64,000 nucleotides of DNA from the NCBI RefSeq assembly GCF_022458985.1, contig NC_061771.1:23517501-23581500 (forward strand). The letters run 5' to 3'. Position numbers and translations under genes: made by a program. This document shows positions 45,546 through 55,335 of this stretch, in pieces (the stretch's first letter is position 1; the number at the start of each line of letters is the position of its first letter). The notes beneath the pieces were generated by a model. The model was not told the DNA's origin. It saw only the letters and a program-made list of their open reading frames with translations, and searched no databases. Origin of the DNA: Mugil cephalus. Its lineage: Eukaryota > Chordata > Actinopteri > Mugiliformes > Mugilidae.

Positions 45546-45551
45546 AATAAA
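45546..45551 (+). other. melk: melk polyadenylation signal
   Basis: AATAAA lies 558 bases after the melk stop codon, giving a 3'UTR of about 0.57 kb (44989 to about 45570). No other signal is closer to the expected end. Confidence 0.6.
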
Positions 45552-46010
45552 TTAGTTCTTCGCTTACGGACATGGATGCTTGAGATGATTTTAGCTATAC
45601 GTCCTCAGATTATTCAATCAGGAGTCGACGGCGCGTCTGTATGTTTTACACTCTGTCATCGTCCTTCTGTTCATCTTCCAGGCTTCGCTTCACTCTGGTA
45701 AAGAAGATTGATGGTGATAGTTTAGCTCGGTGACAGTGTTTCTGAGCGATTAACTGCCAAGAGAAGAGTAGTGAGAGGTGTCATGATGTTTGAGGCTTCA
45801 GGTATGTGTCTTTCACTTGCATCACGAACAGGTTGCTGATTTTGATGGTGGAAATAAACTTCCAGTGGCAACAATGTCGCGTTCTCAGCATTTCAAGCAG
45901 TAGAGATGAGCAATGGTTGATTCCTGGCTTATGAAGGATAATGACTTGGCTTGCTCATTGCTGTGGCTGACTGAAATATATTATATTAAAACATTAAATT
46001 ATCTAACACA

Positions 46011-46985
46011 CAGGTCAACTGGGGGTCCATAACCCCTAGAACAGGGGTCAGCAACCCGCGGATCCAGAACCACATGCGGCTTTTTCGTCCTGCTGCTGCG
46101 GCTTTCTGTGGCAAGCAGTGTGGAGTAATGATACTGACGGCAGTCATTCACTTCTTCCGCCAACTGCTTGAAAATAGCGGTAATTATTCACTTAATAGTG
46201 AATGAGAAAGAGCTACACAACTGAATGACATTGAATGGCACACCGCACTCATGGTTGTAACATCAATCAAAAACACTGAACTCCCACAGTGCATTGCAGC
46301 ACATACATTCTGTGCTATCTAGTATTTGATACAAATGTATTTTATTTTAGTTTTAGTTATTTTTTTTAAATATAATTCTAAATTTGAATTTATGGTGATC
46401 CTGTAACATTAATATAAAATGTGTTTAATTTTTTTGTCGATCAAAATATACGTCACCTGCCGGCAGGTCCAGCCCGCTATTTATTGAACTTTTCGAGCGC
46501 ATGTAAGCCAACCATGGATAAATCCCTGTTATATATGCGTGAATTTCGTTTTTTTCTGTAGCAGTTCTTTTATTTCGTAAATGCAACACAATACAGTTTT
46601 TGTGTTTAGTGTTGAAGGTTGCCTATCCCTGCCCTATTCAGTCCGCGTAGGCACTGCAGCGAGGTCGCAAAATCTTTGGTTGATTACATTTTTTATATAT
46701 ATACTGTATATATTTTTTTAAAAAAAAAAAATTCCTCCACGCGTATTTAAATTTCTTTAAATACGCATTAACATGAATCTAACATATTTCAGTAAAGGGA
46801 TAAGGGATAGCTTAATACTGAATGCAAAATGATAATAATAATCTATATTTACAAATAGCACTAGACTAAGTGAATATAGAACACATATATTAGGTAGGGG
46901 GTTCCCTACTTAACCTCTTCATCAGTTTGGGGGTCTTTAACCTGAACAATGTTGAAGACCCGCTGGTCTAACAGCTAGCTTTAAA
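46011..46985 (+). mobile_element. Dispersed non-autonomous repeat, copy 3, split by a hAT insertion
   Basis: The 5' piece (46011-46041, CTGGGGGTCCATAACCCCTA) and the 3' piece (46632-46985, GCACTGCAGCGAGGTCGCAA onward to GAACAATGTTGAAGACCCGC) belong to the family also seen at 29161 and 43608. About 590 bp of a different element separates the two pieces. Confidence 0.7.
46042..46631 (+). mobile_element. Non-autonomous hAT element, nested
   Basis: The ends are CAGGGGTCAGCAACC and GGTTGCCTATCCCTG, imperfect inverted repeats of the hAT type. The flanking octamers are CCCTAGAA and CCCTATTC, a decayed 8-bp target duplication matching at 5 of 8 bases. The interior has no transposase frame. It inserted into an older repeat copy. 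Confidence 0.75.
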
Positions 46986-47532
46986 ATAACCCAAGTATGG
47001 TAAAGATAAATATCAATTTTGATCTTGTATGCGGTCCCTCGCTCCAGTGTTCAGACACTGTGCCTCTTCGTCATGACGGCGTTGCAGCTGATCAGCATTT
47101 ATCCGTGGCAGGTTCTCCTTGGTGTCTCAGCAGGGAGGAGAAGGGTAATGGTGGGTTGAGCTGATAATAAGAGGGGGTTTAACCTTAATGGAGTCTGGGA
47201 GAGAGGGAGGGGGGTGGGGACGATCATTTAAGACAGAGGTGAAGGTTGGATATGGAGAAGTGAGACAAAATGTTGTTAAAGTGGTGGGAATGCGTCCTGC
47301 TGGGCTGGCTGTGTAAGTACTGTGGTCAACAGCTGGACTGTCATCTTTATTACTTTTATTTATTTATTTATTTTTTTATCTTAGGTTTCCTGTAACTTCT
47401 CTATTAACATGTTTTGGGTCATCATATAAGACCCCTTCACGGTTGTAAACAATGGGACGTATTTTGAGGGGCGGGGCTTAATTAATTGGAAGCAACGTAT
47501 CTCAACACTGTAGCTTGTAAACAGGTGTTAGC

Positions 47533-47764
47533 ATGTTTCAATTGACTGTTTTGGCAGGAATGGACGAGGGAAACGCATGTTTTAGAGAATATACTAATAC
47601 ACTCACTTCCCCAGACCGTGAGTGTTATTTTAAAAAGTTGATTCTGACTGATTGGACTATATTCATCGACCCCTACGCTTTCACTCACTGGATGGAAGAT
47701 TGTACCAAAGGAGGACACACACTTTCTCAAGTTAAGCGTCTCCAACAAAGATATTGCAAGAAGT
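47533..47764 (+). pseudogene. Fragment of a transposon-like multicopy fish ORF
   Basis: An open frame of 77 codons reads NACFREYTNTLTSPDRECYF and FIDPYAFTHWMEDCTKG. This wording recurs in a multicopy family of uncharacterised fish proteins that I associate with SWIM-finger/YqaJ-type transposon proteins; the assignment is from memory and uncertain. The frame ends at AAGAAGTAAGTGG, where GTAAGT would also make a good splice donor. No continuation is visible before the next gene, so it is probably a dead first exon. Confidence 0.4.
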
Positions 47765-48329
47765 AAGTGGAACAACTGTGGAGGGGAAAAATAGTAAATG
47801 CAACTTCTGTTTGGCTACTCTTGAAACACGCAATTAACGTTGCGTTAGCACGCGGTTAGCATTAGCATTAACGTGTATCAAGAAGGATCAATTTAACGTA
47901 TTTTCAGTCACGATTTAGTCTAACACATAACATTATTCAGGATGAAACTGATGATTCATTAATTATTATTCTGACCTGATCATCTCACTCAACTCCTTTC
48001 CTGTAATCGCCAAAGCCAAAACAAAGTTGTATACAACTGGCAGTGGCTGGTATGTGACAAAACCTCAAGTTAGTGTTTTTGATTTTTCTTTGATTCTTCC
48101 CTCAGTTTTGCCTCCACTTATTATGACGTCACGATGACGTAGGCGAACGAAGTGGGGCTATAGTTTAAATTAGACTGTGATTGCGTTTCTTCCTGTGATG
48201 AAAAGGTGGACATGATGATTCCGGTCATTGTCCCTCCCCCCAAACAGGTGGCGCTGACATTCTTAATCTCAGTCAGCAGTAGGTCAATCGTGCTTGTTTG
48301 AAAACCAGCACAAAAGAACCTTTGTCTCA

Positions 48330-48572
48330 CACAGTGAGTCCACAAGAGGATTTATTCAGTTAAAGCTGAAACACTTTGCAGAATATAGAGCAGCTTGAGA
48401 AAGGAGGAGGAGGAGTGAGCTGGCGGTCCAGTCAGGGAGCAAAGCTGGGTGAGTGAAAGTGGAACTCTTTGATTAAGTTCATACAAGTTGTGTTGTGTTC
48501 AGTATATTCAGCTTTGTCCTCACCTGTTTCTTCTCTGTCTTCTGTTTTCAGGTGTGGAAAGGTGCTGCAGAA
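48330..48572 (+). other. 5' untranslated exons of the small membrane-protein gene
   Basis: A donor CTGG|GTGAGT ends a non-coding exon at 48448. An acceptor TTTTCAG at 48545-48551 opens the second exon, whose first ATG is at 48573. The upstream limit of exon 1 is unknown; the region just upstream is GA-rich. Confidence 0.5.
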
Positions 48573-49262
48573 ATGAGGCTTCTGCTGGCAATCGCTCTCA
48601 TTCTCCTTTTCCTGTGTGAGTTGATGTGTCTTTACACAAACATTTGCTTTTTTTTGTTGTCATTTGGGAGGCTTTTTGCTCTTTAATACATCTGTATGTT
48701 GCTTTTTTGTTCTTTTAGGGCTTCATAAGGCTCAGACATCCAGCGGTGCAGCGCATGGAAATGCTTGTGAGGTGAGCTCTGCCTTGAAAAATAATTCTTC
48801 TTACTTTTAAAAGCAACGTAGCACTGCTATTTATTATGTGTCACACTTTCTTGTTGCATTTCTACCTTTTAGGCGACATCCGTGAGCGGGGCCGCCGTAT
48901 CCCTGCTCTTATCTCCTCTGTCTCTGTACTCCTGGTTGGCCGCCACGCTGCTCAGACTCGTCCTGTCCGTCCCAGCTCTCCTCCTCAGCTCCCTCCAGCT
49001 CTCCGTGCTGCTGATCCTGGCTTTACCCTGGTGCGTCGCCACCGTCTGCGCGTCCCTGCTGCTCACCTGTCTCCACGTCGCCCTGTACCTCCTCCACCTG
49101 GCCTTGGTCGTGGCGGCCGTGGCCGTCTTGGCCGTCACGCGACGGTGTGCGATGGCCGACGGCGACGCCCGCGAGGTGGAGCCGTCACATGGGCCGAAGA
49201 ACCCTAAGGAGCGTCCGACCAAAACCAGACTGTTTGGCCGTAGAGTCGCGCAGCAAGGATGA
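48573..49262 (+). CDS. Unrecognised 161-residue hydrophobic membrane protein
   Basis: Three coding exons (48573-48615, 48719-48771, 48873-49262) join in phase with canonical GT-AG sites. The product is 161 residues. Residues 1-20 look like a signal peptide or signal anchor (MRLLLAIALILLFLWLH). Residues 20-40 are polar with one cysteine. Residues 40-121 are an almost unbroken leucine/alanine/valine stretch, long enough for three or four membrane helices broken at P47, P66 and P84. Residues 122-161 are a charged tail, basic at its end (PTKTRLFGRR). A 3'UTR with AATAAA at 49372-49377 follows. I do not recognise the family; nothing catalytic is visible. A membrane-embedded regulator or scaffold is possible but is speculation. 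Lying between melk and pax5, it could be a small lineage-restricted gene. Confidence 0.75.
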
Positions 49263-49371
49263 GATCTGCTGTAAGATGAGGTTTCGGCGTGCGAATGTTT
49301 TCATGTGATTCATTTTTTTCCACATAGATGTTGTTTAAATTGCCTTTGAGACACCTTACAAGGAAGTAAAA

Positions 49372-49377
49372 AATAAA
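49372..49377 (+). other. Polyadenylation signal of the small membrane-protein gene
   Basis: AATAAA 110 bases after the stop codon at 49262 suggests a compact 3'UTR. This supports a genuine transcription unit ending near 49395. Confidence 0.55.
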
Positions 49378-49399
49378 AACGGCACTAGCTCGAGTCCTC

Positions 49400-50510
49400 G
49401 TGATCTAAATGAGGGTGAATACGTACCAGCCACTGCTTCCTTAACAAACAGCCTGCAGTCGTCCACTTATCTATCCCTCTCATTTTCCCTCTTGCCGTCT
49501 TTAAATGTGGCCTCTGCCAATTATCTGCGGATTGTTGGTGCTGTTTGCTTCCCATCTGCAGATGTTATCATTAGACACGTCTGTCAAATGGAGATGAGGA
49601 AGAGGAGCGGAGGAATGAGAGAAAATGCTCTGCATTCATTGCGCCCGTGGTTTTAAACTATGTGCGTGTTTATACGGAGAGGTCCGCCGGCGCGGGGCGC
49701 GCTAACCGTATTCCTGAAAAACACTAATAAAGGGAGTTAACAGGGAGAGAAACTACATGTGGTGGAAGCACTGAGCCACGGCAGCGAATGCTTGCCCATC
49801 CAGTAAACAGCGTGTGCGAATGAATGTTAGCTCTCTGATCTCAAGGAAGCATTAAAATGTGCAAGGAGGGGGGGAGAAAAAAACAACAATTTTATCAAAA
49901 CTATTAACACTCCAGGCGAAGCCATAAAAAGTAATGGGTGAACTTTCTGTGCTGCGCGTGCGGGCGTGAGCCTGAATGAGACAGAGACAGAAGGGAAATG
50001 AGGCTGGATCATAGAGATTTATTACATGGCCGTGGCATCCTAATTAGCATAAAGACTGGACTGGCCCACTCAAGCAGAGAATTAAAAACCTTAATTGTGC
50101 TGTCAGCCTTCCTCTCTCTTTCTCACTGTTGACTCTGCTTCGTTCCTCCCGCCGTTCGTCTCCCCTCCGCTCATGAAGTAGCCCCGAGTCCGCGCTGTTT
50201 AATTGTTGGTGATAAATGGGAAGCGGGCTGTTTGTAATTGTCTGAGATGTGTGGAAGGGGAGAGGACGGCAGATTGTCTGGCGGAGGGGAAGAGGACACG
50301 GGGAAGTTGTCTTGTTTTGTAAGAGGAGAGCGGGGAGGGAGGCCATTTATCAAATGTTCGTCCGAAAAGGAGGGAAATTGGCTCAGAGAGACGTCGGCGG
50401 GAAGAAAGTTTTGATCGGACATGATCCGCGGCCAGACTGAGTCTGAGGAGTCTTTCGGGGGTAATGCAGTTTCCGTGTTATGGAGATTGGCCGTGAGAAA
50501 TAATACACAC
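49400..50510. promoter_or_regulatory. Candidate conserved non-coding block downstream of pax5
   Basis: No gene is visible. Sequence complexity is high and repeat content low. Several AT-rich cores have homeodomain-like sites, for example CATCCTAATTAGCATAAAGA (from 50037) and GAGAATTAAAAACCTTAATT (from 50077). Such texture is typical of vertebrate enhancers near developmental regulators, and pax5 is the nearest one. Conservation cannot be tested from one sequence, so this is an inference. Confidence 0.3.
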
Positions 50511-50961
50511 CGATCAGGCATAACATTATGACCACCTTCCTAATATTGTGTAGGTTTTCCTTGTGCCTCCAAACAGTAGTGACCCATCAGAGAATGGATG
50601 GATGTTGTTAGTGGCAGGTCCTGTGGGTTGAGGGGAGGGGCCTCTGTGGATCATCCCTCAGATACTTGATCAATTTGGGATCTAGTGAATTTAAGGGCAG
50701 GTCAGCGCCTTGTTGCTGCTTTTCATGTTTTTGTGAGTTGTTCCTATACACGCTTTTGCGTGTCAGGCTGCGTCCTGCTGGGAGGTGGCCGCCTCCATCA
50801 AGGAGTGGGGGTTTGTCGTCCGGCCTACGTGGGGTGGTACTTGTCCAAGTAACATCCACGTGAACACCAGGTCCAAAAGTTTCCCAGGAGAACATTGTAT
50901 GGTCACAAGTTGTTTGCGTCACCTTTGTCAGTGGTCATAATGTTATGGCTTATCGATGTAC
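50511..50961 (-). mobile_element. Full-length non-autonomous Tc1-like element
   Basis: It has recognisable inverted ends: CACCGATCAGGCATAACATT at the left and GGTCATAATGTTATGGCTTA near the right. It is about 450 bp long. Reverse-complemented, the interior carries the same transposase-derived pieces as the copies near 24438 and 36663. It is the best-preserved copy for defining the local subfamily. Confidence 0.8.
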
Positions 50962-51564
50962 CACTGCATCAATTAAAACAGGTTTTAATGACTCAAAGCT
51001 TAAGATGGTATGGTAATGGTACTGTACTGCAAATGTCAAGTTGGACAATATTTATCCATCACGTTCCAGACGTGATTTGGAATCTTTTACATGTTCTCTG
51101 TGTTGATATTTGCCTCTAAAATAAAGAATCTCCCAGACTTGCAAAGTTTTTCTTTTTTTATTTTCTTTTTTATTTTTGCTAATCTAATCCATCAGTGAAG
51201 CAAATGATTTAGTTTTTTTTTTCCTACTGACTTTATTTTCCCCCCCAGTATCACGGAGGCATGACAGGGAGTGACGTGGAAACACGTAGCGTTGAGAAGC
51301 TGCGGCCGCACCAAGCGTGAGGTAACTACCACACCAACAGAAAGCACAATAACCCATAAACAGGTTTAATCACTGTGGTCGCAGGCTGTCGTGCCTCTCG
51401 GTGTAGGTGCCCCCCCTCACTTAGGTAGCTGTTCCTCACCTAGATCCTCATCTCCACGTGGAAAATATTACTCAAGCTTAATCCATTAACTTGACAGGAG
51501 GAGGGAAAGCAGTATTATTATAAAAGTATTAAGAACTGAGAGAATATCGTTGGCAAGAGGCAGG

Positions 51565-51605
51565 GAGGAGGAGGAGGAGGAGGAGGAGGAGGAGGAGGAG
51601 GAGGA
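51565..51605. repeat. (GGA)n tract
   Basis: About 41 bp of GGA repeats on the plus strand, in an intergenic stretch with several long one-sided purine or pyrimidine runs (51750-51960, 52038-52069, 52240-52290). Confidence 0.95.
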
Positions 51606-51749
51606 AATGCTTTGCGAGGGTCAGTCCTGTTTGTGCGTCTCTGCTGTCAAAGCCTCTCCCTCTCTCGCAGCAGACGAGGTTAAGACTTAGGAGGCCGGCC
51701 CCTCTCGCGCTGACAGCTCGCTGAGGCGCACGCACACACATAGTCGAGG

Positions 51750-52300
51750 CTGCTCCCGACATGCGCTCGCCTTCCACTTTCCCCGGTCCCTTCTTTTCCC
51801 CTCCATTTCGACGCTCCGGCCCTTCCTCTTTTTTTCCCCCCCTCTCTCCGTCTCTTCCTCTCCCTTTGCCTCCTCGGCTTCTCTCCGCGTTTTTCTGCTT
51901 CCATCTTTCGTCTTCTTCCCTTTTTTTTTTCTTTTTTCTCCCCCCACCTCTTTCTCTCTAATTGGTCTCCGCTAGGTTAGCTCAGACAGGCCTATTCATC
52001 ATAGCACCATCCTCAGAGACAAACCCTCCGGGAGCGAAGAGGAGGAGGAGGAGGAGGAGGAGGAGGAGGGGAGGAATGAGGGAGTCAGACGGGAGGGTGA
52101 TGGGGTCTGCCGCTTGTCAACCCACTTCTCTCCTCTTCCCCCCCACCTCCCGTCTTTTCCTCCTCTTCTTCATCCCGTGTCTCGCTGCCTGGTGCAAAGA
52201 TGTCAGTTTTGTGGAGGGAAGAGGGGATGGGTGGGGTGTGTGGGTGGGGGGGGGGGGGGGGCGGCGGGGGGTGGTGGTGGTGGGGGGATGTAGACACATT
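51750..52300. repeat. Strand-asymmetric purine/pyrimidine region
   Basis: 51761-51960 is almost pure pyrimidine on the plus strand. 52038-52069 is (GAG)n. 52115-52190 is again pyrimidine-rich. 52230-52290 is a poly(G) block of GGGG and GGT units. The alternation yields several proline-, arginine- or glycine-rich phantom frames. Such tracts can form triplex or quadruplex DNA. Confidence 0.85.
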
Positions 52301-52860
52301 AGTTAGGCTATTAGTTCAACAAGCTGCTTCCGTGCCTGTCAGTGGTCCGACATCCACGCGCGCACACACACGACATTCTCACGGCTGACGTTTGTTACAT
52401 GTAGTATCCGTGTGAGGGAGCGAATTTGAGCGACGTTGAGGGGGGGAAAAAACTTTACTGGCGTCCACATTTTTTTTTTTTGCCGCCGCCGTGTCTTTTC
52501 TAATGCGTCTTGTGTGTGAACATGGGCGCCGCCGTTAAAGGGCAATGGGAAGCATGTAGGGGTTCATTGTGCGAGGTTCGAATGTCTCCCGTGAAAAGGT
52601 CAAAGCTGAGTCTTTTTCTGCCGTTGCGTCACGTCTGTCAGAGAGTTTCTCTTGGCGTGATGCGCTCAGATCAGCGGAGGAGGAATGGGCCCGAGCGCAT
52701 CGAAAAAGCTGAGCTGCACAGCGTTAAAAAAAAAACAAGGGATTAAACGTGAATGTAAGAACGGCTAATGTGCTGCTAGGTGGAAACTTTCAAGGCTTTC
52801 TGTACGTCGACGATCCGAGCGTTTTGGCTCGTGGACGCTTAAAATAAATCGTCGTGCGCT

Positions 52861-53532
52861 TGCAGATGTGGTGCAACGCAGATTTTATTTCTTAATGATC
52901 CACAAGGGAAATTAATTGATCATAGCAGCTAAATTGTCACAAAAAGATGAGCTCTTACACAGCTGGATAGAGTAAGGAATAAAGGAAGTTCTGTAGCGTT
53001 CACTGTGGCAGCCAAGCTGAATCATTCTGCAGGAGAATCAGCTCCTCTGCCCCGCTAGTGTTTGGTGTAGTAGTGGATTGGATGGATTGTCCATAATGGA
53101 CAGCAGTTTATCCACTGTCCTCCTGTCCCTCACTGAGACAAATAACTCCAACTCCCTACCAATCACATGTCCAGCCTTCCAGATCAATTTGTTGATCCTA
53201 CTGATGTCTTCTTTTGCTGGCACTCCTCCCCCAACAAACCACAGCAAAGAACAGGACACTCGCTACAACAGACTGGTAGAAAGACTCTAGTAACTCTAGA
53301 AAGTGGAGTCTACTCAGGACCTTCTTGTGCACAGCATCACTGTTGTCCCTCCAGTCCAGCCTGTTGTTCATGTGGACTCCCAGGTACTTGTAGCGGTCCA
53401 CCTCCAGGCCCTGGATGGTGATGATGGGCTCCACTGGTGTCCTCTTCCCCCTTAAAGTCAATGACCAGCTCCTTGGTTTTGTCCCCGTTCAGGAGTAGGT
53501 GGTTTGCCCGGGACCACCAGATGAAAGTCTAG
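52861..53532 (-). mobile_element. 5'-truncated LINE with reverse-transcriptase C-terminal fragment
   Basis: On the minus strand two frames (53461-53198 and 53259-53038) encode pieces typical of the C-terminal part of non-LTR reverse-transcriptase ORFs: QGLEVDRYKYLGVHMNNRLD, then SRINKLIWKAGHVIGREL and RRTVDKLLSIMDNP. The frames overlap out of register, so a frameshift has broken the ORF. The 3' tail follows at 53037-52861 (GATCCACAAGGGAAATTAAT on the plus strand). The clade is probably L2/CR1/Rex-like, which is uncertain. Confidence 0.8.
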
Positions 53533-53579
53533 TGTTATACTGGTGCAACCTGGACAACGGTTAAAGCTGTAAACCATAA

Positions 53580-53935
53580 ACCAGTGGCGTCAAACATAGA
53601 GCCTGAGGATCTGATGCGGTGGACACATTAGAAGCTCCTGTAATCTCCTGTTTATTAGCTCTTCTGACGTAAATGGAGCGTACCATTAAGCTGAGTTTAT
53701 TTTTTAATAAAAGTTACTGATATTCCTAGTTTGTTTGCTGTTTTAGTGGACAAATTATTCTACCAGCAGACAGTAATGTAACAAAATTGCTATGGTAATC
53801 AAACAATTTCTTAATGTATTTGTAGTTCTTTGAACTAAATCTAAAGAAACAAAATAGGAATTGTTGTTATTTGTAGGTTATTATGCTCTTGTGTTCCAGA
53901 CTGCATGCGGCCCCTGAATTAAAAATTACACACCT
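53580..53935. mobile_element. Degraded dispersed repeat
   Basis: It begins CAGTGGCGTCAAACATAGAG and ends near CTGCATGCGGCCCCTGAATT, a pair of motifs that flank a common non-autonomous vertebrate DNA element. The interior is AT-rich and non-coding. Confidence 0.4.
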
Positions 53936-54479
53936 GCCATGAACTCTCCGAAATTAGGGTACAGGTTCATAAGGATATGGGTTTTAATCTGAGGATGATT
54001 TAGCCTCTGGGAGCTAACCAGAGTAACGGATCTCCAGGCCCCGGCTTCCTGCTCCAGGTCCAGATTATTAACTTTAAATGAGAGGAGGTTGAGGTTGAGG
54101 TTGAAGCACAAGAGCTGATCTTCTGAGCTTGAGGATGTATCAATGGAAATAAAAGCCAAGTTGAAACAAGGCTTTAAATAAATGGAAAGGAACCAGTGAT
54201 ACAAAGTATTTTCAGGCCTGGTGCATGTCTTCAGAGATGTGGGAGATGAAGAGGAAAAGAACTCAAAGAAGAGAGCGAAGATGGTGCGGAGATGAGGATG
54301 CAAACGCAGCAGATGTCATGAATATTCAGAACTCGTGTTATCCTCCCCCCTCCTCCCTCCCTCCGCTTCTTCCGTCTCCTCTGTATGTTTTGTCAGATTC
54401 TCCCGGCCTCCTTCTCCTCCTCTTTCATTCAGATCCCCTGCTCTCTCACTCCTAATACCTCTTCAGCGTCGCCACCCTT

Positions 54480-54670
54480 CCGCCTCCCCCTTTTCTCTCC
54501 CGCATGAGCCCCTCTTCACTAATCATCGGAGGCCCAATTATACTCAGTTGGCCCCCGCGCCTCCTCCCTACAGGGGCTCTGGAGGGCCAAAATGTACCGA
54601 TGCTGACTGACGTTAATTTGCATGACTCCTTGGCCTCCATAAGTACCACTGTTGTCTGTCTTCTGCCGTG
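54480..54670. promoter_or_regulatory. Candidate conserved non-coding element
   Basis: Unique-looking sequence with GAGGCCCAATTATACTCAGT and TGACGTTAATTTGCATGACT, the latter containing an octamer-like ATTTGCAT core. It lies in the gene-free interval between the small gene and pax5. The enhancer idea is inference only. Confidence 0.25.
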
Positions 54671-55149
54671 GTATAGGAAGCCGGAGGAGAGGGGGAGGAG
54701 GAAGCGGGAGAACATGTCAGTAGTTAGTCGTGTTACGTAACCTGAAGCAGTAGGAGGTGAGCAAAGAGGGCAGAGTGTGTCGCGCTGCTTTCTCGCTAAC
54801 TATTGTCAGACTTTTATTGTTCACCACCTGTCTCACGTATGTTGATGACAGACTGCGGTAACGGCTCAGAGTCTCAAACTATGCAAAAAAAAAACAAAAC
54901 AAAAAAAAAACTCCCCATCCACCTGCTTCTTTGGAGACAAATTGTGATTTATTTCATGACACCTTCTCTAGTTCTTCTGCCAAGTAAATTAAGTGTTGGA
55001 CTTTGGGTTCTAACAAATCCTTCAGGACACCATTTCATTATTTAGTGATGTGTATTACTATTAAAGGTAAGGGTCTCTTTTTTTTTTTTTTTTTTTTTTT
55101 ACCTCCTTTAGCAGTGTTCGCTGTGAGTTCAGTAAGATTCTGCAATGAC

Positions 55150-55335
55150 ATAACATTTATTTCCCTTCAGTGTCACATTAACTTTTCACCAAGATCGTGT
55201 ATTGATGATTGTAGACTCCAGCACATCCCAAAGTTCCTCAGTGGGGTTGAGGTCTGGACTGTGGTGGCCAACTCATTTGTGAAAATGACATCTCATGCTC
55301 CCTGAACCACTCTTTCACAATTTCAGACAGTTCTT
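55150..55335 (-). mobile_element. Tc1-like transposase fragment (different subfamily)
   Basis: On the minus strand this reads GTCCAGACCTCAACCCCACT followed by GAGGAACTTTGGGATGTGCT, the PDLNPxExxWD region near the last catalytic residue of Tc1/mariner transposases. Reading frame is not maintained across the fragment. It is unrelated in sequence to the CATAACATTATGACC-ended family. Confidence 0.7.

Larger units (their letters stand above)
45571..48330. other. Intergenic region between melk and the small membrane-protein gene
   Basis: Apart from the nested repeats at 46011-46985 and the open frame at 47533-47764, this stretch shows no gene. The 47040-47330 part is GC-richer and purine-rich (GAGAGAGGGAGGGGGGTGGG) without a recognisable element. 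Confidence 0.5.

Noticed and set aside
51565-52300. Regular short repeats as a possible CRISPR array
   Set aside because: They are simple trinucleotide and homopolymer tracts with no spacers, in a eukaryotic genome.
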